Source of the DNA: Salisapilia sapeloensis
Taxonomy: Eukaryota; Oomycota; Peronosporomycetes; Peronosporales; Salisapiliaceae
NCBI GenBank assembly: GCA_023334545.1
Contig: JAADVB010000056.1
Span: forward strand, 23,211-87,210
Length of the DNA stretch: 64,000 bases
Direction of reading: 5' to 3'
The notes beneath the pieces are model-generated. The model worked only from the letters and a program-made list of their open reading frames with translations. It was not told the DNA's origin and made no database searches. A program made the position numbers and the translations under genes. Shown piece after piece: positions 31,764 through 41,982 of the stretch (positions are counted from its first letter, which is position 1; each line of letters starts with the position of its first letter).

Positions 31764-33398
31764 ATGTTGGCTGCGCGTAAAATGCGCGCGGTGGTGCGTC
31801 GAAGCGCACGGGCCCTTTCGTCCGTGTCGCGTGCGAAACCGACGGGCGAGACGGAAGAAGCTTTGTTTGAAAAGCGCGACGGATCGAAGGGGCAAATCAA
31901 TAGTGCGCGCGCATTTATCGAATTCGATCGGCAACCGGATCCATATCGGCCTGCCGCAGAGCGCGTGCATGACTGGAATGAAATCCATGAAGACGATCGC
32001 GCGCCGAGTGAACGGAAAGTGCAAGCCGCGCGCTGTATGGATTGCGGCACGCCGTTCTGCCAAACGCACACAGGATGTCCTGTGCACAATCTAATTCCGG
32101 AGTGGAATGAGCTTGTGTATCGGAACGAATGGAAGGAAGCGATTGACCGTTTGCACAAGACGAACAACTTTCCCGAGTTCACGGGAAGAGTTTGTCCTGC
32201 TCCCTGTGAGTCGGCTTGTGTGGCTGGACTGGTCGATGATCCGATCACGATCAAGAATAATGAGTATGCTATCATTGATAGAGCATTTGAAGAAGGATGG
32301 GTCGTGCCGCGATATCCACAGAGGAACGGCTTGAGTGTCGCTGTCGTTGGATCCGGCCCAGCTGGACTTGCTGCGGCTGACCAATTGAACCAGAAAGGGT
32401 ACACAGTCACAGTGTACGAACGGGAGGACCGCATTGGCGGCTTGCTCATGTATGGCATTCCCAACATGAAGCTGGACAAGGCGAAAGTGACTCGACGAGT
32501 CGATTTGTTGGCGGAAGAAGGCATCATCTTTGCACCCAACTCGGAAATCGGGGTCAACGTGTCTGTGGAGCAACTTCAGGAAGAGCATGATGCCATGGTG
32601 CTATGTGTCGGATCCACTTTGCCGCGCGATATTAACGTTCCGGGTCGTGACCTGAAAGGCATTCACTTTGCCATGGAGTTTTTGACCAAGAACCAGAAGA
32701 AGCTTATGCTCACGGTCGACGGAAAGCTTCAGAGTGGATGGGATCGGGACTTTGTCACGGCAGAAGGAAAGGATGTCGTCGTCATTGGCGGCGGAGACAC
32801 TGGTACGGACTGCATAGCAACGTCAATGCGTCACCGATGCAAGTCAGTCGTAAATCTCGAGTGGAACGCCATGCCACCAACGAGCCGCGCTCCGGAGAAC
32901 CCGTGGCCAGAGTACCCTCGCATCTATGGTGTCGACTACGGTCATGGCGAAGTGCGTGCAGTATTCGGTGACGACCCGCGCAAGTACAGCCGCTTCACGA
33001 AGGCGTTCAAAGGCAACGACAAGGGCGAGCTGACTCATATTGTGACGCAAATGTCGGAGCGTGATGCTGAAACCGGTCAGATCGTCGCGATCGAAGGGTC
33101 GGAGGAAGAGCTGCCTTGCGACTTGGCACTCTTTGCCATGGGCTTTTCGAGCCCCGAGCAACAGATTGCAGAGCACTTGGGTCTTGAAATCGATCAGCGC
33201 AAGAACATTCGTGCTGCGTATGGCGCGTACCAGACATCGATCGAAGGCGTGTTTGCCGCGGGAGACTGCCGACGAGGTCAGTCACTTGTCGTGTGGGCGA
33301 TCAATGAAGGACGCGGTGTCGCGGATGCTGTGGAAAAGTACTTTTTGCGTGAAGGTTTCCAGCCGGAGATTATGCCCAAGCAGCAGCGATATGGCTAA
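31764..33398 (+). CDS. gltD: Glutamate synthase small chain (GltD-like), probable mitochondrial
   Basis: 544 residues. An Arg/Ala/Ser-rich N-terminus without acidic residues ([20 protein letters not shown]) is a typical mitochondrial presequence. It is followed by the GltD fold: a cysteine-rich 4Fe-4S region ([19 protein letters not shown] and [13 protein letters not shown]), an FAD-binding [13 protein letters not shown], an NADPH-binding [18 protein letters not shown], and the closing [21 protein letters not shown]. The small chain feeds electrons from NAD(P)H to the large chain, which makes glutamate from glutamine and 2-oxoglutarate. No large chain is in the window. The frame is open from a GTG at 31761; 31764 is the first ATG. 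Related standalone GltD-like oxidoreductases with other partners exist, so the exact reaction is not certain. Confidence 0.85.
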   Translation: MLAARKMRAVVRRSARALSSVSRAKPTGETEEALFEKRDGSKGQINSARAFIEFDRQPDPYRPAAERVHDWNEIHEDDRAPSERKVQAARCMDCGTPFCQTHTGCPVHNLIPEWNELVYRNEWKEAIDRLHKTNNFPEFTGRVCPAPCESACVAGLVDDPITIKNNEYAIIDRAFEEGWVVPRYPQRNGLSVAVVGSGPAGLAAADQLNQKGYTVTVYEREDRIGGLLMYGIPNMKLDKAKVTRRVDLLAEEGIIFAPNSEIGVNVSVEQLQEEHDAMVLCVGSTLPRDINVPGRDLKGIHFAMEFLTKNQKKLMLTVDGKLQSGWDRDFVTAEGKDVVVIGGGDTGTDCIATSMRHRCKSVVNLEWNAMPPTSRAPENPWPEYPRIYGVDYGHGEVRAVFGDDPRKYSRFTKAFKGNDKGELTHIVTQMSERDAETGQIVAIEGSEEELPCDLALFAMGFSSPEQQIAEHLGLEIDQRKNIRAAYGAYQTSIEGVFAAGDCRRGQSLVVWAINEGRGVADAVEKYFLREGFQPEIMPKQQRYG

Positions 33399-33579
33399 GC
33401 GAATGACATTATATCTCGTTGGATGGGAAGGACTCTGGCGACGTTATTATAGGTGGCGTAGTGTCGGATACGTCTCTCTTGCCCAGACAGGAAGAGCTCT
33501 GGCCACGAGAGGAAGGTGTTTCGAAAGATAATAAGAAATACATAGATCCTGCACGAAAACAACGTTTCTCTTTTATTTG

Positions 33580-35688
33580 CTAATACCGAATGGTTGGTAC
33601 GATGTGCTGCAGCTTCTCGAGACCTCGGAGACCACTGCCGAGGTTAGTGGCAGGAGAGAAGGCTCGACCCATGTCTTCTTCGCTACGTGCTTCCTGAACA
33701 CCATTGTAGCGAAGGTCAAGCACTCGGACGCCAGTGAGCATCGAAACGTCCTGGATGCCTTGGCAGTTGCTTAGGTTGAGTATGTGGACACGATGCAGCG
33801 CTTGGACATTCGTGACTCGTTCGCATCCGGATAGAGTCAAGGAGTGGACGTTTCCGAGCGCACTTACGTCCGAAACCTTGGTACAGTGTTTGAGCGACAG
33901 CGTGTGGACACTTGCGAGGCAGGATACGTCCTCTACTAGCGGACAGTAGCTTAGATCGAGCGTATGGACTTGGGCGAGAGCGGATACATCGCAGATGAGA
34001 GGACATCCGGCAAGTTTGAGCTCTCGGACGTTACCTAGAGCACTCACGTCTTCCACTTGGTCGCAGAACCGGAGGTCGACTTCACGAGCATTTGCAAATG
34101 GCCGGACGTCTCGTAAGAGAGGACAGCTCGAGACGTTCACGTATCGAATGTTAGATCCTTGTAGTGCAGAAAGATCCTTCAGCACCATGCAGCGATAAGC
34201 TACTAGTCGTCTTAAAGAGGAGAGTGTTGGTGGTAACTTTTCGATCTTTGTGCTGTAGCTAATGTCGAGCTCATGGATGTCGCTCACGCCTTCTAATGAC
34301 TCGATGCGAGGGCATCGTCCCATGAATAGTGTGCGTAGTCCTTTAAAGCCAGCGACGGAAGTGATGCTTCGGCAGTTGGATACGTTTAGCTTCTCTAGTC
34401 TAGTCGTAGCTTGAGCGAGAGCAGACAAGTTACTGATGCCGTCGCATAGGCGGAGGGACAGATTAACGACGCTCGTGAGCTTGGAAACGTCCCACACGAG
34501 CTTGCACATTGAAATGTCCAAAGTGTGTACGTTGCCGAGGCTAGAAACGTCTTGGATCTGCGAGCATCCACTGAGATCTAGCTCAAAGTTACCACCCAAA
34601 GCACTCACGTCTTGGATGCCGTGACACTTGCGTAGACGCAGTGTATGGACGCTTCCAAGCGTGCTGACGTCCTTTAGATCGATGCAGCCATTCAGTGTCA
34701 GTGTGTGGACGTTGCCAAGCGCTCGGACGTCAGTCACGTTGATGCAGCCACTCAGATTCAAATTCTGAACGTTCGCGAGCATGCTCACGTCGCGGACTAG
34801 AGGACAATTGCGTAGTTCTACTTTCTGTACGTTGGCAAGCGGAGAAACATCTTCCAGAGCCCGGCAGACGTTGGCATAGACGCTGGTGCAGTTCGAGAGT
34901 GGACGGACGTCTACGACTGCATGGCAGTAGGATATATCTACACTATCGCAGTTGTGGAGGAAAGAGAGGTCGGACAAGCGATTGCAGTAACTTAGATCGA
35001 TGTGGCTGAGGTTACTGTTGTTGTCTCCGTTCTCTAGACACGAAAGGCCGTCGAGGACGTTGCATCCACTGAGATCCAAGGACTTTAGCTGGTTGATACC
35101 TGGAAAGAGATTGACTCGATGGATGCTCGACAAGTTGATGCTCTGGACTTGGTGGTTCCGAATCAGCTCTTGGAGCTTGTCGGAAAAATCAAAACCTTCT
35201 CGCCCAAAGCCGTCTGGAGGCATCCAGTCTTCAGCTCCTTGCGTTCGAATCGATATACGCACTGGCAGCCCAGTAAAGTTGCTTACGACGTTCTCGTTCT
35301 GGCTGCTACGTTTGCTGCCTTCGTTCGTTGTACCTGGAAGAGGACGGAAGGTGATGTTCATCAGGTTTGGCCATACACGTTGGAATCGGTCCAAGTCCTC
35401 CGTCGTGCATGTCAGTGCAGTCGGCGTGTCGAGGCTAACCTGCTTGTGTAGTATCTCATAGAGAGCGACACATACTTCTGTAAGTCCAACTGCATCTTTC
35501 AATGACAAATAAGGAACGATGGAAGCATTCCAGAGGTCTACTGGGAATCGAGTAAGCAGTAGGCTGTCGCTGAAGTTCATGGTCTTGCGATCGACTGGCT
35601 GCATGACGGGACTGCGAAGCGCGTAATGGGAAAAGTTGGGCACTAGAAGAGCACGTGGAAAGACCAAGAGAGGCCAGCCAATGTCCAT
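33580..35688 (-). CDS. F-box-like protein with 20-residue leucine-rich repeats
   Basis: 702 residues, single exon. An N-terminal hydrophobic lead is followed by an F-box-like segment (about residues 45-80, RFPVDLWNASIVPYLSLKDA). From about residue 190 to 680 it is a run of some 23 short leucine-rich repeats of mostly 20 residues, of the type DVSALGNVHTLDLSGC plus four variable residues; at DNA level the unit is 60 bases and is visible as a strong periodicity. F-box LRR proteins recruit substrates to SCF ubiquitin ligases; binding specificity cannot be read. The repeat is shorter than the 24-26 residues of common LRRs. It lies same-strand with CBS, 377 bases apart. Confidence 0.8.
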   Translation of the reverse strand: MDIGWPLLVFPRALLVPNFSHYALRSPVMQPVDRKTMNFSDSLLLTRFPVDLWNASIVPYLSLKDAVGLTEVCVALYEILHKQVSLDTPTALTCTTEDLDRFQRVWPNLMNITFRPLPGTTNEGSKRSSQNENVVSNFTGLPVRISIRTQGAEDWMPPDGFGREGFDFSDKLQELIRNHQVQSINLSSIHRVNLFPGINQLKSLDLSGCNVLDGLSCLENGDNNSNLSHIDLSYCNRLSDLSFLHNCDSVDISYCHAVVDVRPLSNCTSVYANVCRALEDVSPLANVQKVELRNCPLVRDVSMLANVQNLNLSGCINVTDVRALGNVHTLTLNGCIDLKDVSTLGSVHTLRLRKCHGIQDVSALGGNFELDLSGCSQIQDVSSLGNVHTLDISMCKLVWDVSKLTSVVNLSLRLCDGISNLSALAQATTRLEKLNVSNCRSITSVAGFKGLRTLFMGRCPRIESLEGVSDIHELDISYSTKIEKLPPTLSSLRRLVAYRCMVLKDLSALQGSNIRYVNVSSCPLLRDVRPFANAREVDLRFCDQVEDVSALGNVRELKLAGCPLICDVSALAQVHTLDLSYCPLVEDVSCLASVHTLSLKHCTKVSDVSALGNVHSLTLSGCERVTNVQALHRVHILNLSNCQGIQDVSMLTGVRVLDLRYNGVQEARSEEDMGRAFSPATNLGSGLRGLEKLQHIVPTIRY

Positions 35689-36065
35689 GGCTGGAAGACC
35701 CCAGTCCGATCCAGTCTATCCCAGACCATGTCAACGCACTTGAAGTTGACTTGAAGAGCAGTCACCTTACGTGGTCTTGTGATACCGATCTCGGGTTCGT
35801 GGCGTTCATAGGAGCTAGGAAGGACCAAGAGTACTATCGGATCCTTCAGAGGAAAGTAGCTCGATACTAAAGCATTATCATGCTCAAATCTTTTACATCT
35901 AATCCCAAGTATAATGAAAGAACTTCCATCCTCTCTTCTTATCTAAAGATAGATGGAGATATCAGAAGTCTGTGTCGAAAGAACTGTAGCAAACAAAGCA
36001 GATAAGAACACAAGACACCATTCAAACGGTCACGATGGAAACGACAATCGTAGATTTCAATCCAT
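35689..36065. other. Spacer between the F-box/LRR gene and CBS
   Basis: 377 bases between two same-strand genes: the CBS 3' region and the F-box/LRR promoter. Nothing recognisable was seen. Confidence 0.4.
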
Positions 36066-37799
36066 CTAACGCTCTTCTCCAGCCGTCGTGATGTAGTTGA
36101 GCAAGTCGATTCTCGTCACGAGTCCCGAGATCTTTCCCTGCCCAGCATCTTCATGCGTCGTGACGATGGCGAAGTAGTCCTTGTCAAAGATCGACGTCAA
36201 TTTCTCCAACAACGTGTCTTTCGTGACGCGAGAAAAGTTCGTAAAGAGGGCACTGGCAACCACGTCGTCTCGCTTCAGTCGCCCAGCACTCAGTTGCGAC
36301 AGCAAGTTGCCGATACTCACGACTCCCTTGGCTATACCATCATTTCCGAGCACTGGCAATTGGTCAAATCCATTCTCCTCCATCAATTGGATGCTCTCTC
36401 CGACCGTGGCATTTGGTGAGATGGTGGTAGGAGCCTGCAGCGTCAGTTCTCCCACCGTCTTCTTCGCCCACCAAGACGACGCATCTGGATCCTTCCGGTA
36501 TGTCGAGTAGTTCTGACGCGAGTGGACAGGGTTCGGGACGAACGAGTGCTCGAACATCCATGCATCACTCAAGAATTTTGACATGTAGTTACGAGTAGAG
36601 TCAGGTAGGAGCACGACACAGCGCTGGCCTTCGGATAGAGAAGCAGCAGCTCGGACGGCTGCAGCCATGGCAGAACCGCAGGAACCTCCGCAGAGCAATC
36701 CTTCCTCTCGAATTAGACGTCTGGACATGATGAATGACTCTTGGTCATTCGTCTTCTCCCACTTGTCCACGACGGATCGATCGAGGACATTCGGGATGAA
36801 GTCGTATCCGATACCTTCGACTTTGTATGGGACGTTTCGATTCGGATCATCCTTGTCGTCTGGATTCGCTAGGATCGAACCTTCCGGGTCGACGCCGACG
36901 ACCTGGACGTGTGGTAATTTGGATCGAAGTTTCTTCGCCACGCCCGTGATGGTGCCTCCGGTCCCGACTCTAGGACAGGTGTTAGGGCTTTATAGTCTAC
37001 AAGAGCGATGGAAGTCGTACCCCATAACGATCATGTCGATCTTATTGTCACATTGGTACAAGATTTCTTCCGCTGTGCCGTTAAAGTGAGCATCGGGGTT
37101 GGATGCGTTGCTGTATTGGTCCAAAATGTGGGCATTCGGGATCTCTTCCTGCAGTCGTTTCGCGACACCAATGTGGCTTTCAGGAGAGTCATACGCAGCT
37201 TCCGTTGGTGTTCGAATAATCTCGGCACCTAGCGCCTTGAGAATATTCACCTTCTCCAGACTCATTTTTTCTAGAGTGATGGTCAGATAGGAGTGTTGGT
37301 CTATTTAGATGATCGAGTACCTGGCAGCGTAATAATGCACCGATAGCCTTTGATGGCTGCTGCTAATGCAAGTCCAATGCCTAGTAGAGCTATTTTAGAG
37401 GGTATTCATGGAGTATAAAGATGAAACACGTACCGGTGTTGCCAGAAGTTGGTTCGATTAGCGTGTCTCCTGGTTTAATCCGACCGCTCTTTTCAGCGTC
37501 TTCCACCATTTGCTTTGCAATTCGGTCTTTAACCTACGTCATACAGTCTATACAATATACTTGTTGATCGGAAAATGGAGGCTGCGTACGGATCCACCGG
37601 CGTTAAAGAATTCGCATTTGGCCAAGAGTTCACATTTTAAATGCGCTTTCTTGCCAATGCTGTTGATACGGACCATGGGCGTCTGGCCGACGGCCGAGAG
37701 GATATTCGGAAGAATCGACAACGCTTCATGCGGCAAATGACCTTCGTCCGATGATGAGATGGCCATGCTTGAAGAAATGGCATTAAGATGCACTCGCAT
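36066..37799 (-). CDS. CBS: Cystathionine beta-synthase, five exons
   Basis: Exons 37799-37590, 37533-37434, 37380-37321, 37270-37021 and 36969-36066 (introns 56, 53, 50 and 51 nt, all GTAC...TAG) encode 507 aa. It joins serine and homocysteine into cystathionine with PLP, the first step of transsulfuration. Seen: GQTPMVRIN, the PLP-lysine block [14 protein letters not shown], the phosphate loop PTSGNTGIGLAL, the [12 protein letters not shown] glycine loop, and [11 protein letters not shown]. The C-terminal 130 residues hold two CBS (Bateman) domains ([20 protein letters not shown] and the second near [10 protein letters not shown]), which bind adenosyl compounds in some family members. The animal heme-binding N-terminal extension and CPC motif are absent. 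A second ATG at 37766 (AGCATGGCC) may be the real start. It is divergent from SHMT. Confidence 0.9.
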
Positions 37800-38371
37800 A
37801 TAGCTATCCGTCTCTGATTGGCTTAAAATATCCAGAAAACGTTCCTATCTGCCTCTCGATTTGTTCACTGAAACAGCACCCAACGTATCGATAAAATAGC
37901 TCCAAATAGGCTTCCTTCCGCCAAATGGTGACTTGAACTAGATCGTCTGCAGAAAAGGTGACTTGTGTGGTACCGCCTCGTTGCAAACGCCAAGTATCTT
38001 TCAGCAGAGCATCTCTCCTTCTTAAATCTGAACACACCGATACGACATCAACGTCCTCTGTCCATGTCCAGTCAACTCTTCATCCACGCTACTCTTTGTC
38101 TAATTAATAATAACCTCTTCTCCAACATTTAAATCTACAAAACATACATAAGTCACTATTCGACGCTCCATATCAAATGTATCACCTTTTGCAAATTCTT
38201 GTGGTCTTCAAAACGAGAGATACATCTCGGATCGTCCCATCAAACTATCTCTCTCTATTCTACAATCACCTTATCTAACCAACGTCTATAAAAAGAGACA
38301 ACAAGGGCATCTGCCCGCCAGTAAAGCTCATAAGACAAAACGCCCGCAAGTACTCAAGTCTCTTCATCACG
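37800..38371. promoter_or_regulatory. Divergent promoter region of CBS and SHMT
   Basis: 572 bases between two divergently transcribed serine-metabolism genes. A TATAAA-like sequence (38287-38292) occurs about 80 bases before the SHMT ATG. No Inr of the full consensus was found. Confidence 0.45.
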
Positions 38372-39760
38372 ATGCCGCACCCGCAGACAGCTTCGCTCGA
38401 AACTCAGGACCCGGAGATGTTCAACCTCATTGAGGCAGAGAAGAACCGTCAGTGGAAATGCCTCGAACTCATTGCGTCCGAGAACCTCACATCTCGCGCC
38501 GTCATGGATTGCCTCGGATCCTGCCTCACGAACAAATATGCGGAGGGACTGCCGAACGCACGATACTATGGCGGTAACGAGGTGATTGATCAGATCGAGA
38601 TCTTGTGCCAGAAGCGTGCGCTTGAAGCGTTTGGTCTGTCCTCGAGCGACTGGGGCGTCAATGTCCAGCCGTACTCTGGCTCGCCAGCCAACTTTGCCGT
38701 GTACACGGGTCTGTTGAAGCCGCATGACCGTATCATGGGTCTTGACTTGCCGTCTGGAGGCCACTTGACCCACGGTTTCTACACGTACTCCAAGGCGGAG
38801 AAGACTCGCAAGGCTGTGAGCGCCACATCCGTCTACTTTGAGAGCATGCCGTACCGTGTGGACCAGGAGACTGGTCTCATCGACTTTGCCAAGCTCCGTG
38901 AGCAGGCCAGCATCTTCAAGCCCGCTATGATCATCTGCGGTGGCTCGGCCTACCCACGTGACTGGGACTACAAGCAGTTCCGTGAGATTGCCGACGAGAA
39001 CGGTGCCCTGCTCATGTGCGACATGGCGCACTACTCTGGTCTGGTGGTCACTGGCGAGCACAACTCGCCGTTCGAGTACTGTGACGTCGTGACGACGACG
39101 ACGCACAAGAGTCTGCGTGGTCCTCGCTCCGGTATGATCTTTTACCGTGAAGACGAGCGCAAGTTTGGTCCCAAGATCAACAATGCTGTCTTCCCGGCGC
39201 TCCAGGGCGGTCCGCATGAGCACCAGATTGCTGGTGTCGCGACGCAGCTCAAGGAGTGCATGACGGACGAGTTCAAGCAGTACGCGATCCAGATCAAGAA
39301 GAACGCGAGACAGCTGGCCGAGTCGCTCATGGGCTACGGCTACACGATCTGCACGGGTGGTACGGACAACCACTTGATCTTGTGGGACCTCAAGCCGCAG
39401 GGCATCACGGGTTCCAAGATCGAAAAGCTCTGTGACCTCGTGTGCATTACGCTGAACAAGAACGCTGTGCTCGGCGACCGCAGTGCGCTTGCTCCTGGCG
39501 GCGTTCGTATCGGTGCACCGGCGCTCACGAGCCGTGGTTTCAAGGAGCAGGACTTTGCCAAGGTCGCTGACTTGTTGCATGAAGCCGTGCAGCTTTGTGT
39601 CAAGATCCAGGAGAAGAGCGGTAAGAAGTTGGTGGACTTTGAAAAGCACGCCAAGGAAAGTGACGAAGTGGAAGCATTGAAGAAGAAGGTCAACGACTTG
39701 GCCACGAGCTTTGAGATGCCTGGCTTTGACGTGTCTGAGATGCGTAACAAGGCTTGTTAG
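38372..39760 (+). CDS. SHMT: Serine hydroxymethyltransferase
   Basis: 462 residues, single exon, near the usual length for a cytosolic SHMT. It converts serine and tetrahydrofolate to glycine and methylene-tetrahydrofolate with PLP. Diagnostic features: the opening [36 protein letters not shown], the glycine/serine-binding [18 protein letters not shown], the PLP lysine in [14 protein letters not shown] (Lys246), and the late [12 protein letters not shown]. There is no mitochondrial presequence, so the cytosolic form is likely. The Ala/Thr/Gln-rich start ([19 protein letters not shown]) fits. It lies head to head with CBS. A long reverse frame over the same bases is a codon-bias shadow. Confidence 0.95.
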   Translation: MPHPQTASLETQDPEMFNLIEAEKNRQWKCLELIASENLTSRAVMDCLGSCLTNKYAEGLPNARYYGGNEVIDQIEILCQKRALEAFGLSSSDWGVNVQPYSGSPANFAVYTGLLKPHDRIMGLDLPSGGHLTHGFYTYSKAEKTRKAVSATSVYFESMPYRVDQETGLIDFAKLREQASIFKPAMIICGGSAYPRDWDYKQFREIADENGALLMCDMAHYSGLVVTGEHNSPFEYCDVVTTTTHKSLRGPRSGMIFYREDERKFGPKINNAVFPALQGGPHEHQIAGVATQLKECMTDEFKQYAIQIKKNARQLAESLMGYGYTICTGGTDNHLILWDLKPQGITGSKIEKLCDLVCITLNKNAVLGDRSALAPGGVRIGAPALTSRGFKEQDFAKVADLLHEAVQLCVKIQEKSGKKLVDFEKHAKESDEVEALKKKVNDLATSFEMPGFDVSEMRNKAC

Positions 39761-41294
39761 GATCTTTGGAAGGTATGATTTGCTGAGGTTTTCAATACAA
39801 GAGCTTCACCATTTGTTTGTTGGATGAGAGACGTGTCTTGAGAAGGTTAGTGTAGCATTCGGTGGAAGGTGCTTGATGGAAGAATACTTGTTAGATGGTA
39901 TTCAAGAGAGTAGGATAGTGTATCTATGCCGTTGCTATGCAATCGATTGCGTGCGTATGCTGAGGTTTCCATGTTATATATCGAACGAAGAGGGAGGAGG
40001 ATCCGTCTGATGATATTCGATACTTTTGCCCGCCTCACGTCTACACATATCTCATCGTAGAGATGTACATGTAGTTGTATCGCCAAGTCGCTCTGGTATG
40101 ACTTGACTAAGGTGTAATACGTCAACGACTCATAAGGAACGGATGAATGGATTAACGAAGGATCTTGCGTTCGTATGGAAGCAAGCAATTTGTTCGTCGA
40201 AAGGATCGAAGGCAAGATTGGATTGCATCGTATCTAGTCTACGGGAGAGGGACAAGAGCTACCTGTAACTCTCAATGCAGTCGACTTAGAAGGTCAGTCA
40301 ACTTGCTCTTGCACTTGTTGAGTGTACTGTCGCCATTGCTGGGCTCCTACTGTCATGACGTGTCCTGGTCTGGCGGTATCGACGAACAAGGACGTCAACT
40401 TCTGGGCCGCTTGCAGTCCGAAGGTAGCACTTGCAACGGCGATGCCACGGGTCATGGACTCCAAGTTACAAGTGCGTCTTTCCTCTTCCTTGCTCTTCGG
40501 ACGATCCGAATGTATCTTGAAAGTACAGAAAAACGTGGAGAAGACGTTTCTGCACCTCGAAAGATTACGAAAGGAGCCTAGCCCTGATGGAGTCAATGGG
40601 AAAAGATAGTGACGATTAACTACAACCCTCTATCTTATCTGATTCTCCTCCGAAACGCGATCAAGTATCAGAGTGCTCGATTTCAGCCACTCGTTCAGGC
40701 TCGTGGAGGCATAGGCTGATCAGATCGTCCGACTGGGTGCTTTGTGATAGCACAATGTGATGGTCGGTCATTCGATTGCTATTTTATCGTGTAACGCCAT
40801 CGATGGGCGATAGCTACGTCTGTATTAAAGGCAAGATTGAACGTGCGTCGAGGATTTGAGGTTACTGACCACATTGCCCATGTTCGAATTTGTTTAACGA
40901 TCGGTGATCGGAATGTGGATGCAAGGTACGCCACGGGCCGACGTCAGAAAGATATATGGAGTGTGCTGACCAGAAATGACTTGCGTCTAGCTTGTTTCGA
41001 TCGAAAGATCCACCGTCATATCATGGTGAGTACGCTTGACGCGTAGAGGCTTGTCGGTCGAAAAGCTCATCCAAACACAAGAGCAATCTGTTCGATGTCG
41101 ATTAAGATTCGATCCGAACGCAGTGCATCGTGCATCTGCTTTTGTCTGGTCTGGACCGTACAAAGATAGCGAAGCCTGAGGTCGAAAGTCGATTCAATCG
41201 AAATGTAAAAGAAAATGTACTCCACATACTAGTTCTACCTATCTCAGCTCCATTGGTTTCCATGTATTGACACCGACTCTTAATATAAAGAAAG
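39761..41294. other. Gene-free interval with small-frame candidates
   Basis: About 1.5 kb downstream of SHMT and of the MYB gene's 3' end. One short reverse frame at 40294-40455 looks protein-like and is listed separately. Nothing else could be recognised. Confidence 0.4.
40294..40455 (-). CDS. Possible small protein, 53 aa
   Basis: The reverse frame from the ATG at 40455 gives MTRGIAVASATFGLQAAQKL, then a segment ending VMTVGAQQWRQYTQQVQEQV. The Gly/Ala-rich start could be a membrane or mitochondrial inner-membrane segment. A splice alternative at the end (GTTGAC...TTACAG) would change only the last residues. No family is recognised and chance cannot be excluded. Confidence 0.25.
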   Translation of the reverse strand: MTRGIAVASATFGLQAAQKLTSLFVDTARPGHVMTVGAQQWRQYTQQVQEQVD

Positions 41295-41982
41295 CTACCG
41301 CCACGACGTTCCTGGCAACGAGTGGAAGGAATGATTTCGAACGGGCGGCAGTTGACACCTGCCATCACCTGGGTACGAATGATATCTGGGCTCTTGTGCT
41401 TGCGTTGGCAAGTACCCGATGAACGGATCGGACCGTCGACCAGCGAATGGGTCCGACGATCCAGCGACCTCACTCGGAGACGTGACACTGGCGAGTCCGC
41501 TGCGACTCGGGAGCGACTCCCGTTCTTTTAAACTACCATCGACGTGTCCAAACATTTCACTAAAAGACGGCAATGGTCCACGTTGATCGGACCCCGAGAG
41601 TTCACTCGGTGGTGACGTTGGACTAGGCCCTCGCTGTTGCTGGTCGGATACGTGTACTCCTTTTTGCTGTTGGACGGCATATCGGTGGTTGGCGACGAGT
41701 TTCCGGTACTTTTGTGCATGCGAGTGGACTTGAGCTTCAGATCGTGTTCGTACGAACGCCGCGATGCGATTCCAAGGTCCATGTGGAAATTGTTCCAGTC
41801 CGTCTAAAAAGCGTTCGTGCCTAGAGCATATAGATGAGCAAGGACTCTTGTACTTGTACTATATACTGGACGTACTCTTCTGGCGTCCATCCACCTCGGA
41901 CTCCCGAGTTGCGTCGCATGGGCAGTCGAATGAGTTCGCCGTCGTGCGTGAAGAGCGAATGGTCAAACCTCGGACTAAGCAT
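41295..41982 (-). CDS. Single-MYB SHAQKYF-class DNA-binding protein, two exons
   Basis: Exons 41982-41876 and 41820-41295 (55-nt intron, GTACGT...CTCTAG) give 210 aa. The unspliced frames break this gene into pieces; joining them yields an intact MYB repeat GGWTPEEHERFLDGLEQFP followed by WNRIAAFVRTRSEAQVHSHA and QKYRKL. The HSHAQKYR ending is the SHAQKYF signature of the single-repeat MYB class that binds DNA in plants, amoebae and oomycetes. The rest is Ser/Pro-rich and probably disordered. N-terminal FTHDGELIRLPMRR resembles RPNGQLIRLPMSG of the second MYB at 47.2-48.1 kb, indicating a paralogue pair. A nuclear transcription factor role is inferred. The ATG at 41982 was taken as start; the frame is open further upstream. 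Confidence 0.8.

Noticed and set aside
38354-39649. 431-codon reverse frame opposite SHMT
   Set aside because: It lies wholly over the SHMT gene and its product is low in family resemblance and rich in the residues expected from antisense codon bias (Arg, Val, Leu, His).
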